A DNA stretch of 64,000 bases from Streptomyces lanatus (GTDB lineage: Bacteria > Actinomycetota > Actinomycetes > Streptomycetales > Streptomycetaceae), in contig NZ_BNBM01000022.1 in assembly GCF_014655715.1 (NCBI RefSeq), positions 1-64,000 on the forward strand, given 5' to 3'. Each line of letters starts with the position of its first letter. The stretch's first letter is position 1. The translations under genes and the position numbers were made by a program. Under the pieces are notes generated by a model. The model did no database searches. It saw nothing but the letters and a program-made list of their open reading frames with translations, and was not told the DNA's origin. Below, piece by piece: positions 26,133 through 34,684 of the stretch.

Positions 26133-28181
26133 TCACTTCCGGGCTTCCGTCTCCTTCGCCCGCTCCTGCGCCGGCCCCCGCCGCACCGCACCCGGCGCGT
26201 TCCACTCCCCGCGCTTGCGGGCACGGACCTTCGCCGCCTCGGACGACTGGAGCTGGTAGGGCACCGAAGTGACCATGATGCCCGGCGTGAAGAGGAGCCG
26301 GCCCTTCAGGCGCAGCGCGCTCTGGTTGTGCAGCAAGTGCTCGTACCAGTGACCGACCACGTACTCGGGGATGATCACGGACACCGCATCGCGCGGGGAC
26401 TCCTTCCGCACCCCCTTCACGTACTCGATGATCGGCCGCGTGATCTCGCGGTACGGCGAGTCGAGGACCTTCAGCGGTACGTCGATCCCGCGTCGCTCCC
26501 ACTCCTCGCGCAGCGCCTTGGTCTCCACCGGGTCGACGTTGACGCTGAGCGCCTCCAGGGTGTCCGAGCGCAGCAGCTTGGCGTAGGCCAGGGCGCGCAG
26601 CGCGGGGCGGTGGATCTTGGAGACAAGGACGACCGAGTGCACCCGGGACGGCCGTACGCTGTCGTCGCTGGGGCCCTCGGGGGCGGCGAGTTCCTGGGAG
26701 ACGTGGTCGTAGTGGCGGCGGATCGCCGTCATCGTGACGTAGAAGATCACCATGCCGAGCAGGGCGACCCAGGCGCCGTGCGTGAACTTGGTGACCAGGA
26801 CGACGACCAGGACGAGCCCGGTGAAGAAGGCGCCGAAGGTGTTGATCGCGCGGGAGCGGACCATGTGGCGGCGCTGGGCCTGGTCCTTCTCCGTGGCCAG
26901 CAGGCGGTTCCAGTGCCGGACCATGCCGATCTGGCTGAGCGTGAAGGACACGAACACGCCGACGATGTAGAGCTGGATCAGGCGCGTGGAGTCGGCACCG
27001 TAGATCCACACCAGCAGCGCGGCCGCGCCGGCGAGGAGCACGATGCCGTTGGAGAAGGCGAGCCGGTCGCCGCGGGTGTGCAGCTGGCGCGGGAGGTAGC
27101 GGTCCTGGGCGAGGATCGAGCCGAGCACCGGGAAGCCGTTGTAGGCGGTGTTCGCGGCCAGGAACAGCACCAGGGCGGTGGCCGCGGCGAGCACGATGAA
27201 GAAGAAGCTGCCTTTGCCGAAGACCGCTTCGGCCACCTGGGTGATGACGGGGTTCTGGACGTAGCCGGAGCCGACCGCGACACCGTCCTTGACCAGGTCG
27301 ACGGCCGGGTTCTCGGCCATCCGGACCTTGGTCGCCATGGCGAGCCCGATGATGCCGCAGAACATGGTGACGGCCAGCAGGCCCATCGCCGCGAGCGTGG
27401 TCGCGGCGTTCTTCGACTTGGGCTTACGGAAGGCCGGGACGCCGTTGGAAATGGCCTCGACGCCGGTGAGCGCGGCACAGCCGGAGGAGAAGGCGCGCAG
27501 GAGGAGGAAGACCATGGCGAAGCCCGCCAGGCCCTCGTGCTCCGGTTTGATCTCGTACGACGCCGTGGGCGCCCGCATGGTGTCGTCCAGGACGAAGCCG
27601 CGGAACGCGCCCCAGGCGATCATGATGAAGACGCCCGCGACGAAGACGTACGTCGGGATCGCGAAGAGGCTGCCGGACTCGCGGACGCCGCGCAGGTTCA
27701 TCACCGTCAGCAGCAGGATCACCGCGGCCGCGCACTCGACCTTGTGCTCGACGACGAACGGGATCGCGGAGCCTAGGTTCTCGATGCCGGAGGAGATGGA
27801 GACTGCGACGGTCAGGACGTAGTCGACCAGGAGCGCGCTGGCCACCGTCAGGCCCGCCTTGGGGCCGAGGTTGGTGGTCGCCACCTCGTAGTCGCCGCCG
27901 CCGCTGGGGTAGGCGTGCACGTTCTGCCGGTAGGAGGCGACCACGGTGAACATCAGCACGACGACCGCGACCGCGATCCAGGGGCTGAAGTGATAGGCCG
28001 ACACGCCCGCGATGGAGAGGACCAGCAGCACTTCTCCGGGCGCGTACGCCACGGAGGACAGCGGGTCGGAGGCGAACACGGGCAGCGCGATGCGCTTCGG
28101 CAGGAGCGTTTCCGCCAGCCGATCACTGCGCAGTGCGCGCCCGATCAGAATCCGCTTGGGCACGTCGGTCAGTTTGGACAC
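26133..28181 (-). CDS. KimA-type potassium importer (APC superfamily)
   Basis: A 682-residue membrane transporter, usually annotated as an APC or amino-acid permease. It matches B. subtilis KimA as I remember it along its whole length: FASDPLSSVAYAPGEVLLVL, SYRQNVHAYPSGGGDYEVA, LLVDYVLTVAVSIS, RAFSSGCAALTGVEAISNGVPAF, then a C-terminal cytosolic universal-stress-like domain ending in LLHNQSALRLKGRLLF and IMVTSVPY. KimA imports K+ with protons and is inhibited by c-di-AMP. About 12 membrane segments lie in residues 40-500. GTG 28181 has no ribosome site; a TACGAT box 8 bases upstream points to a leaderless mRNA. Divergent from the CeoB/CeoC genes. Confidence 0.85.
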   Translation of the reverse strand: MSKLTDVPKRILIGRALRSDRLAETLLPKRIALPVFASDPLSSVAYAPGEVLLVLSIAGVSAYHFSPWIAVAVVVLMFTVVASYRQNVHAYPSGGGDYEVATTNLGPKAGLTVASALLVDYVLTVAVSISSGIENLGSAIPFVVEHKVECAAAVILLLTVMNLRGVRESGSLFAIPTYVFVAGVFIMIAWGAFRGFVLDDTMRAPTASYEIKPEHEGLAGFAMVFLLLRAFSSGCAALTGVEAISNGVPAFRKPKSKNAATTLAAMGLLAVTMFCGIIGLAMATKVRMAENPAVDLVKDGVAVGSGYVQNPVITQVAEAVFGKGSFFFIVLAAATALVLFLAANTAYNGFPVLGSILAQDRYLPRQLHTRGDRLAFSNGIVLLAGAAALLVWIYGADSTRLIQLYIVGVFVSFTLSQIGMVRHWNRLLATEKDQAQRRHMVRSRAINTFGAFFTGLVLVVVLVTKFTHGAWVALLGMVIFYVTMTAIRRHYDHVSQELAAPEGPSDDSVRPSRVHSVVLVSKIHRPALRALAYAKLLRSDTLEALSVNVDPVETKALREEWERRGIDVPLKVLDSPYREITRPIIEYVKGVRKESPRDAVSVIIPEYVVGHWYEHLLHNQSALRLKGRLLFTPGIMVTSVPYQLQSSEAAKVRARKRGEWNAPGAVRRGPAQERAKETEARK

Positions 28182-28189
28182 AACAGAGA

Positions 28190-28195
28190 ATCGTA
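28190..28195 (-). promoter_or_regulatory. Putative -10 box for leaderless kimA-like mRNA
   Basis: TACGAT on the minus strand ends 8 bases before GTG 28181, so transcription would begin at or within a few bases of the start codon. No Shine-Dalgarno is present. I see no good -35 box. Confidence 0.4.
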
Positions 28196-28357
28196 AGCCC
28201 CCGGTCTGGGGCGGAGCACATCCGGGTGAAATCGCGCACGGCGCGGGGGTGAATTCCGCGTTCCGCTCGCGCCGGGCACCGGGCCGCGTGGCGTCCGCGT
28301 GCCTCCATGACCTGCGTCGGTACGCTCATCACATCCGGTCGGATCCGGGAGGACCTC

Positions 28358-28456
28358 ATGTCGCAGACGACCGCTGAGCTCGTCGGGGCCCTCGTCTCGC
28401 TCGCTGCGCTCGGTGTCCTGGCACTGGCGAGCCTCCGCAGCTTCAACCGCCGCTGA
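28358..28456 (+). CDS. 32-residue single-span membrane protein
   Basis: A short reading frame with a strong ribosome site (GGGAGGA ending 3 bases before ATG). The peptide starts MSQTTAELVGALVSLAALGV and ends with an Arg-rich cytoplasmic-type tail SLRSFNRR. It has one hydrophobic helix of about 20 residues. Size and shape recall small transporter subunits such as KdpF, and it sits between the KimA-like importer and the CeoB/CeoC potassium genes. A role as an accessory subunit is inference. It is too short for most gene finders. Confidence 0.55.
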   Translation: MSQTTAELVGALVSLAALGVLALASLRSFNRR

Positions 28457-28688
28457 GGGCACCGGCGGACGCCCCGGCCGGTGTGTCGGACCCGGCGGCT
28501 ACGGTGGGACCGAGGCACTCGCGCGTCCACGATCCGTACCGCGAGGGATCATTCAGGCCATTGCCCGGCATGATGTTGCCCAGCGGTCCGCGACCGGCCC
28601 GCGACCGTCGCCCGGCGAACCGAGAGAAGGTTATGAGCACCACGTTCACGCAAGTCAGACGCCTCACGAGGAGTGCGGGGTAAGCGCC

Positions 28689-29360
28689 GTGCACATCGTC
28701 ATCATGGGTTGCGGAAGGGTGGGCTCCGCTCTTGCCCAGACCCTGGAGCAACAAGGGCACACGGTCGCGGTGATCGACCAGGACCCCACCGCGTTCCGCC
28801 GGCTGGGCCCCGGGTTCGGCGGCCGCCGCGTCACCGGTGTGGGCTTCGACCAGGACACCCTGCGCGAGGCCGGCATCGAGGAGGCGGGCGCCTTCGCCGC
28901 CGTCTCCAGCGGTGACAACTCCAACATCATCTCCGCGCGCGTGGCCCGCGAGATGTTCGGCGTGGAGAACGTCGCGGCGCGGATCTACGATCCCCGCCGC
29001 GCCGAGGTCTACCAGCGCCTGGGCATCCCCACCGTGGCCACGGTCCGCTGGACGGCGGACCAGATGCTGCGCCGGCTGCTGCCCTCGGGCGCAGAGCCGC
29101 TGTGGCGTGATCCCACCGGCGGCGTCCAGCTCGCCGAGGTGCATACGTCCACCGACTGGGTGGGCCACAAGATCAGCCGGCTCCAGGAGGAGACGGGCGT
29201 CCGCGTGGCGTTCCTGACCCGCCTCGGCGAGGCGATCCTGCCCACCTCGCAGACGGTGCTGCAGGAGGGCGACCTGGTGCACGTGATGATGCGCACCGAC
29301 GAGGTCGACAAGGTCGAGGCGGCGTTCGCCAAGGGTCCCGAAGAGGAGGGCGGTCACTGA
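28689..29360 (+). CDS. ceoB: TrkA-type potassium uptake protein CeoB
   Basis: A 223-residue cytoplasmic regulator of potassium transport. RCK_N Rossmann domain: HIVIMGCGRVGSALAQTLEQQGHTVAVID with the NAD(H) GxGxxG motif. RCK_C domain: VQLAEVHTSTDWVGHKISRLQEETGVRVAFLTR, the part that binds c-di-AMP in some homologues. The start is GTG 28689. Its TGA overlaps the next ATG (TGATG), so CeoB and CeoC are coupled and likely form a hetero-oligomer. No TrkG/TrkH channel gene lies near; the KimA-like importer is the closest transporter. Confidence 0.88.
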   Translation: MHIVIMGCGRVGSALAQTLEQQGHTVAVIDQDPTAFRRLGPGFGGRRVTGVGFDQDTLREAGIEEAGAFAAVSSGDNSNIISARVAREMFGVENVAARIYDPRRAEVYQRLGIPTVATVRWTADQMLRRLLPSGAEPLWRDPTGGVQLAEVHTSTDWVGHKISRLQEETGVRVAFLTRLGEAILPTSQTVLQEGDLVHVMMRTDEVDKVEAAFAKGPEEEGGH

Positions 29361-30037
29361 TGAGGGTCGCCATTGCCGGTGCCGGCGCGGTGGGCCGCTC
29401 GATCGCGGGCGAACTGCTGGAGAACGGCCATGAGATCCTGTTGATCGACAAGGCCCCGACCGCCATCTCGGTCGAGCGGGTCCCGCAGGCGGAGTGGCTG
29501 CTGGCCGACGCCTGTGAGATCACCTCGCTGGACGAGGCGGCGCTCCAGCGCTGCAACGTGGTGATCGCGGCCACGGGTGACGACAAGGTCAACCTGGTCG
29601 TGTCCCTGCTGGCGAAGACGGAGTACGGCGTTCCGCGTGTCGTCGCCCGGGTGAACAACCCGAAGAACGAGTGGCTCTTCAACGAGTCCTGGGGCGTGGA
29701 CGTCGCCGTCTCCACCCCGCGTCTGATGTCCGCCCTGGTCGAGGAGGCGGTGAGCGTGGGCGACCTGGTCCGCCTGCTCCGCTTCAGCCACGGCGACGCC
29801 AACCTCGTCGAGCTGACCCTCCCGGAGGAGTCGGCCCTGGCCGGCACCCAGGTCGGCGACGTCGAGTGGCCCCAGGACACCTCCCTGGTGACGATCATCC
29901 GCGGCAACCGCGTCCTCACGCCGTCCCGCGAGGACTCCCTGGAGGCGGGCGACGAGCTGCTGTTCGTGGCCGCACAGGCGCGGGAGGAGCAGTTGGAGGA
30001 CCTGCTGTCGGTGCGCCGGGAGGATGCGGCGGGCTGA
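29360..30037 (+). CDS. ceoC: TrkA-type potassium uptake protein CeoC
   Basis: A 225-residue RCK protein, paralogue of CeoB. MRVAIAGAGAVGRSIAGELLENGHEILLID is the nucleotide-binding strand-helix-strand; VNNPKNEWLFNESWGVDVAVS follows, then RCK_C (LVELTLPEESALAGTQVGDVEW, GDELLFVAAQ). ATG 29360 overlaps the CeoB stop. A perfect 23-base stem-loop ends the transcript. Confidence 0.88.
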   Translation: MRVAIAGAGAVGRSIAGELLENGHEILLIDKAPTAISVERVPQAEWLLADACEITSLDEAALQRCNVVIAATGDDKVNLVVSLLAKTEYGVPRVVARVNNPKNEWLFNESWGVDVAVSTPRLMSALVEEAVSVGDLVRLLRFSHGDANLVELTLPEESALAGTQVGDVEWPQDTSLVTIIRGNRVLTPSREDSLEAGDELLFVAAQAREEQLEDLLSVRREDAAG

Positions 30038-30051
30038 GGCTTTCGAGGGGT

Positions 30052-30101
30052 TACGACGCCGGAGGGCGCCCTGCACACGCAGGGCGCCCTCCGGCGTCGT
30101 A
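30052..30101. terminator. Strong bidirectional terminator
   Basis: A perfect 23-base inverted repeat (30052-30074 with 30079-30101) around a 4-base loop ACAC. It separates the convergent CeoC and DUF3159 genes and can serve both strands. Confidence 0.85.
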
Positions 30102-30117
30102 CGGAAAGTACGGAAAT

Positions 30118-30876
30118 CTACGCGTCGCGCCGGTGCTGCCCGCCCGCGGTCTCCTCGGCCAGCGCCGCCTTGCGCTCGTCCTCCGCCTTCTCCGCCGCCT
30201 CCATCTCCGCGAACACGTCGATCGGCGCCGGCGCCTTCGCCAGGAAGACCCACGTCAGCCACACGGCCAGCAGGAACGGCGGGATCTTCAGGGCGACCAG
30301 CACCCAGCCGAGCTGGGTCGTGTCGGCCCACCAGTACAGCGGGAAGAGGATCGCGCACTTGGCCAGCAGGATCGCGCCCCAGGCGTAACTGGCCTTCGCG
30401 TAGGCCTTCTTGCGGCCGGGGTTGCGGGTGCGCCAGGAGAGGTTCTCCTTGAACACCGGACCGAGGATCAGCCCGATCAGCGGCACACCGAACAGGGTAG
30501 TGATGATGTACGCGAGCCCGAGCCCCAGGGTGTAGAGCATGCCGGGCAGATAGAAGTCCTTGGCGTTGCCCGTCATCATCGCGAACACGACACCGAAGGC
30601 GACGCCGAAGACCCCGCTGAACGCGTGCTTGACGGTGTCCCGCATCACCAGGCGTACGACGACCAGCACCAGGGACACCGCGAGCGCGGCGATGGCCGAC
30701 AGGTGCAGATCCTTGTTGATCGTGTAGATGGTGACGAAGAGCAGGCCGGGCAGGACCGTCTCGACCATGCCGCGCATGCCGCCGAAAGCCTCGAACAGCG
30801 CGGCCTCGGTCACCGCCCGGGAGTCGTGCTCGGTGTCTGCGGTGGTGTCTTCGGTCGGCTTGTCGAGCGACGTCAC
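30118..30876 (-). CDS. DUF3159 integral membrane protein
   Basis: A 252-residue protein with about six hydrophobic segments (GLLFVTIYTI, LSAIAALAVSLVLVVVRLV, GVFGVAFGVVFAMMTGN, LGLGLAYIITTLFGVPLIGLIL, WGAILLAKCAILFPLYWWA, FLLAVWLTWVFL). DFYLPGMLYTLG and PVFKENLSWRTRNPGRKKAYAKASYAWG are family signatures. The tail is charged and helical. Function unknown; orthologue of M. tuberculosis Rv2693c by order. GTG 30876 has GGGAG six bases upstream. It follows the OB-fold gene by three bases. Confidence 0.88.
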   Translation of the reverse strand: MTSLDKPTEDTTADTEHDSRAVTEAALFEAFGGMRGMVETVLPGLLFVTIYTINKDLHLSAIAALAVSLVLVVVRLVMRDTVKHAFSGVFGVAFGVVFAMMTGNAKDFYLPGMLYTLGLGLAYIITTLFGVPLIGLILGPVFKENLSWRTRNPGRKKAYAKASYAWGAILLAKCAILFPLYWWADTTQLGWVLVALKIPPFLLAVWLTWVFLAKAPAPIDVFAEMEAAEKAEDERKAALAEETAGGQHRRDA

Positions 30877-30879
30877 CGG

Positions 30880-31278
30880 CTACTCCCGTCCGAGGGGTCT
30901 CAGTTCGTATTTCGGGTTGAACAGCACACGGCGGCCCCGGCTCATGGAGACACGGCCCGATGCGATCAGCCGGCGCCCGGGCTCTATGCCCACTATGGAG
31001 CGCCTGCCGAGCCACACCACGTCCAGGGCGGCGGAGCCGTCGAACAGCTCGGCCTCCAGGGCCGGGACTCCCGCACGCGGCCGCAGAGTGACCGTGCGCA
31101 AGGTACCAGTAACCGTCACGATCTGGCGGTCATGGCAGTCACCGATCTTGATACAGCCGGTGGTCTCGGCGTCCTCCCGCAGCTCCTCGGACTCCAGGTC
31201 CTCCTGCGACGAGGAGAGCCGGTCGAGCATGCGCCTGAACCGGCCCACCGACTTTTCGGAACGAGGAACAGCACTCAT
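30880..31278 (-). CDS. OB-fold nucleic-acid-binding protein
   Basis: A 132-residue protein. The N-terminal part is a charged helix (RFRRMLDRLSSSQEDLESEELRED). Then an OB-fold: RQIVTVTGTLRTVTLRP, PALEAELFDGSAALDVVWLGRR, and RRLIASGRVSMSRGRRVLFNP. Such stand-alone OB proteins bind nucleic acid. Orthologue of Rv2694c by order. It likely forms an operon with the DUF3159 gene. Confidence 0.87.
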   Translation of the reverse strand: MSAVPRSEKSVGRFRRMLDRLSSSQEDLESEELREDAETTGCIKIGDCHDRQIVTVTGTLRTVTLRPRAGVPALEAELFDGSAALDVVWLGRRSIVGIEPGRRLIASGRVSMSRGRRVLFNPKYELRPLGRE

Positions 31279-31297
31279 GTCTGAAGCGTACCGGGCA

Positions 31298-31981
31298 TCA
31301 CTTCTCGAACCGATAGCCCATCCCCGGCTCCGTGACGAAGTGCTTGGGGTGCGACGGGTCGGCCTCCAGCTTTCTGCGCAGCTGGGCCATGTAGACCCGC
31401 AGATAGTTGGTCTCCGTCCCGTATGACGGCCCCCACACCTCCTGCAGCAGCTGCCGCTGGCTGACGAGACGTCCCGTATTGCGGACCAGCACCTCCAGCA
31501 GATGCCACTCCGTGGGGGTGAGCCGTACGTCCTTCCCGCCCCTGTTGACCTTCTTCGCGGCCAGGTCGACGGTGAACTCCTCGGTCTCCACCATCACGTC
31601 GTCCTCGCCGCCCCCGGTGGGTTCGGCCCTGCGGACGGCGGCGCGCAGCCGGGCCAGCAGTTCGTCCATGCCGAAGGGCTTGGTGACGTAGTCGTCGGCG
31701 CCCGCGTCGAGGGCCTCGACCTTCTCGTCGGAGGTGTGCCGGGCGGACAGCACCAGGATCGGCACCCGGGTCCAGCCGCGCAGTCCGCGGATCACCTCGA
31801 CGCCGTCCATGTCGGGCAGACCGAGGTCGAGGACGACCACGTCGGGGTGGCGGGTGGCGGCGAGTTCGAGGGCGGTGGCCCCGTCGTGGGCCGCGTCGAC
31901 CTCGTACTTGCGGGCCTTGAGGTTGATCACGAGGGCGCGCACGATCTGCGGCTCGTCGTCGATCACCAGTACCCGGGTCAT
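31298..31981 (-). CDS. kdpE: KdpE-type response regulator
   Basis: A 227-residue OmpR-family regulator closely matching KdpE. Receiver: RVLVIDDEPQIVRALVINL, phospho-aspartate in DVVVLDLGLPDMDGVEVI, lysine in DDYVTKPFGMDELLARLRAA. Winged helix: LTPTEWHLLEVLVRNTGRLVSQ, SYGTETNYLRVYMAQLRRKLE and ending in EPGMGYRFEK. ATG 31981 overlaps the KdpD stop as ATGA. The kdpFABC structural genes, its usual target, are not in this window. Confidence 0.92.
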   Translation of the reverse strand: MTRVLVIDDEPQIVRALVINLKARKYEVDAAHDGATALELAATRHPDVVVLDLGLPDMDGVEVIRGLRGWTRVPILVLSARHTSDEKVEALDAGADDYVTKPFGMDELLARLRAAVRRAEPTGGGEDDVMVETEEFTVDLAAKKVNRGGKDVRLTPTEWHLLEVLVRNTGRLVSQRQLLQEVWGPSYGTETNYLRVYMAQLRRKLEADPSHPKHFVTEPGMGYRFEK

Positions 31982-34560
31982 GTGGTCTGCCTTTCTGGTT
32001 CCACGGGGTGCTCCACTGGCACGCCCCGCTCTTCGAGAAGCTCCGCGCGCGACCCCGCCGCCCGCAGAGTGAGCACCATGGTGAGTCCGCCGCCGGGGGT
32101 GTCCTCGGCGTTGAGCGTGCCGCCCATGGCCTCGGCGAACCCGCGCGCGACGGCCAGGCCGAGTCCTACGCCCGCCCCGCGCGGGGCGTCGCCGTAGCGC
32201 TGGAAGGGCGCGAAGATGCGTTCCTTGGCCTCGTCCGGGACGCCGGGCCCCCGGTCGACCACCCGGGCCTCGACCCGGTCGGCGATGGCGCTGGCGGACA
32301 CCAGGACCTTGCTGCCGTCGGGGCTGTACTTGACGGCGTTCTCGACCAGGTTGGCCACCGACCGCTCCAGCAGCCCCGGGTCCACGGCGACCATGGGCAG
32401 CGTCTCCGGGATGTCCAGCTCCACGCTGCCCTCAGGCACCCCGCCCAGCGCCATCGGCACCACCTCGTCCAGGTCGATCTCCCTGATCAGGGGGGTGACG
32501 GTGCCGGTCTGGAGGCGGGACATGTCGAGCAGGTTCCCGACCAGGTGGTCGAGCCGGTCGGCACCCGCCTCGATGCCCTCCAGCAGTTCGGCCTCATCCT
32601 CCTCGGACCACGCCACGTCGTCCGACCGCAGGGAGGTGACAGATGCCTTGATGCCGGCGAGAGGCGTACGGAGGTCGTGGCTCACGGCGGCCAGCAGCGC
32701 CGTACGGATCCGGTTGCCCTCGGCGAGTTCCTTGGCCTGGTCGGCCTCGCGCTGGAGGCGCTGGCGGTCCAGTACGACCGCGGCCTGGGCGGCGAAGGCG
32801 GCGAGCACCCGGCGGTCCTCGGCGGGCAGCACCCGGCCCGTCAGGGCGAGGGCCATGTGGTCGCCGACCGGGACGTCGACGTCCGCGTCCTCGGGCCGTG
32901 CGGGGGCCGCTCCGACGCCCACCCGGCCCGCGCAGGTCCAGGGCTCGACGTCGCTCTCCCGCTCCAGCAGCGCCGCCGACTCCATGCCGAAGGTCTCGCG
33001 GACGCGCTCCAGGAGCTCCTCCAGGCCGGTCTCGCCGCGCAGGACATTGCCGGCGAGGAAGGACAGGATCTCGGACTCGGCGCGCAGCCGGGCCGCCTGG
33101 TGGGTGCGGCGGGCCGCCAGGTCCACCACGGAGGCCACCGACACCGCCACGAAGACGAAGATCACGAGGGCGAGGAGGTTCTTGGGATCCGCGATCGTGA
33201 CGCGGTGCAGCGGTGGCGTGAAGAACCAGTTCAGCAGCGTCGAACCGACCGCCGCCGAGGCGAGCGCGGGGTAGAGCCCGCCGAGCAGGGCCGACGCCAC
33301 CGTCAGGGTCAGGAACAGCAGCATGTCGTTCGCGAGCCCGAGGTCGGCGTCGACGTGTGTCAGCAGCAGGGTGAGCAGCGCCGGGCCGCCAACGCCGATG
33401 AGCCAGCCGGCCAGGATCCGGGACCGGCCTAGGCGCGCTCCCCGGGCCACGGGCAGTCCGCGGCCCTTCGCGACCTCCTCGTGGGTGACGATGTGCACAT
33501 CGAGGTCGGGTCCGGACTCGCGGGCGACCGTGGCGCCGACGCCGGGTCCGAAGACGTACTGCCAGGTCCGGCGGCGGGAGGAGCCGAGCACTATCTGGGT
33601 GGCGTTCACCCCGCGTGCGAAGGCGAGCAGCGCGGCCGGGATGTCGTCGCCGACGACATGGTGGAAGGTGCCCCCGAGGTCCTCGACGAGGGTGCGCTGG
33701 ACGGCGAGTTCCTTGGGCGAGGCTGACGTCAGCCCGTCGCTGCGCGCTATGTAGACGGCGAGCACCTCACCGCCCGCGCCCTTCTCCGCGAGCCGCGCGG
33801 CCCGCCGGATGAGCGTGCGCCCCTCCGGGCCGCCGGTCAGCCCGACGACGATCCGCTCCCGCGAGCCCCAGATCTTCGACACCCGGTGATCACTGCGGTA
33901 CTGCTTCAGATACTCGTCGACCCGGTCCGCCACCCACAGCAGCGCCAGCTCACGCAGGGCGGTGAGGTTGCCGGGGCGGAAGTAGTTCGACAGCGCCGCG
34001 TCGACCTTGTCCGGCTGGTAGATGTTGCCGTGCGCCATGCGCCGCCGCAGCGCCTGGGGCGACATGTCGACAAGCTCGATCTGATCGGCCCGGCGCACCA
34101 CCTCGTCGGGCACGGTCTCCTGCTGCCGCACGCCGGTGATGGACTCGACGACATCCCCGAGGGACTCCAGATGCTGGATGTTGACGGTCGATATGACGTC
34201 GACGCCGGCGGCGAGCAACTCCTCGACGTCCTGCCAGCGCTTGGCGTTGCGCGAGCCGGGGATGTTGGTGTGGGCGAGCTCGTCGACCAGGGCGACCTGC
34301 GGACGCCGCGCCAGGACGGCGTCGACGTCCATCTCGGTGAAGGCGCTCCCCCGGTACGCCAGCTCCCTGCGCCGTATCTGCTCCAGGCCGTGGAGCATCA
34401 CCTCGGTGCGCGCCCGGCCGTGGTGCTCCACGAAGGCGACGACGCAGTCGGTGCCCCGCTCCACACGGCGGTGCGCCTCGGACAGCATCGCGTACGTCTT
34501 GCCGACGCCCGGTGCCGCACCGAGGTAGATCCGAAGCTTGCCGCGTCCCATGGTCCCCAT
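31978..34560 (-). CDS. kdpD: KdpD-type potassium sensor histidine kinase
   Basis: An 860-residue sensor. Order: N-terminal KdpD domain with Walker A GAAPGVGKT and DELAHTNIPGSRN (residues ~1-210), a universal-stress domain (~225-360), four membrane spans of the DUF4118 type (~390-485), a GAF-like segment, the phospho-histidine in SHDLRTPLAGIKASV, and the ATPase domain (NLVENAVKYSPDG, DRGPGVPDEA, GLGLAVARGFAEAMGG). In S. aureus the KdpD stress domain binds c-di-AMP. It is coupled to KdpE; no KdpFABC pump genes flank it. Confidence 0.92.
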   Translation of the reverse strand: MGTMGRGKLRIYLGAAPGVGKTYAMLSEAHRRVERGTDCVVAFVEHHGRARTEVMLHGLEQIRRRELAYRGSAFTEMDVDAVLARRPQVALVDELAHTNIPGSRNAKRWQDVEELLAAGVDVISTVNIQHLESLGDVVESITGVRQQETVPDEVVRRADQIELVDMSPQALRRRMAHGNIYQPDKVDAALSNYFRPGNLTALRELALLWVADRVDEYLKQYRSDHRVSKIWGSRERIVVGLTGGPEGRTLIRRAARLAEKGAGGEVLAVYIARSDGLTSASPKELAVQRTLVEDLGGTFHHVVGDDIPAALLAFARGVNATQIVLGSSRRRTWQYVFGPGVGATVARESGPDLDVHIVTHEEVAKGRGLPVARGARLGRSRILAGWLIGVGGPALLTLLLTHVDADLGLANDMLLFLTLTVASALLGGLYPALASAAVGSTLLNWFFTPPLHRVTIADPKNLLALVIFVFVAVSVASVVDLAARRTHQAARLRAESEILSFLAGNVLRGETGLEELLERVRETFGMESAALLERESDVEPWTCAGRVGVGAAPARPEDADVDVPVGDHMALALTGRVLPAEDRRVLAAFAAQAAVVLDRQRLQREADQAKELAEGNRIRTALLAAVSHDLRTPLAGIKASVTSLRSDDVAWSEEDEAELLEGIEAGADRLDHLVGNLLDMSRLQTGTVTPLIREIDLDEVVPMALGGVPEGSVELDIPETLPMVAVDPGLLERSVANLVENAVKYSPDGSKVLVSASAIADRVEARVVDRGPGVPDEAKERIFAPFQRYGDAPRGAGVGLGLAVARGFAEAMGGTLNAEDTPGGGLTMVLTLRAAGSRAELLEERGVPVEHPVEPERQTT

Positions 34561-34684
34561 TGTGTTCCGGTCCGTACTGCCTACGCAGCGTTGACCTTAC
34601 GGCCAATATTCGCGACAAATGGGGCCGGGTGCGGTGGCGGGGACGTCTTTGACGCAACTCTGACGCCCCCGCCGTCATTAGGTC

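Noticed and set aside
26106..27776. A 556-residue antisense frame over the KimA-like gene
   Set aside because: Highly charged and repetitive, with no domain; a mirror frame of a membrane-protein gene.
28182..28357. ydaO riboswitch before the KimA-like gene
   Set aside because: None of the conserved blocks seen at 61160-61306 occurs here.
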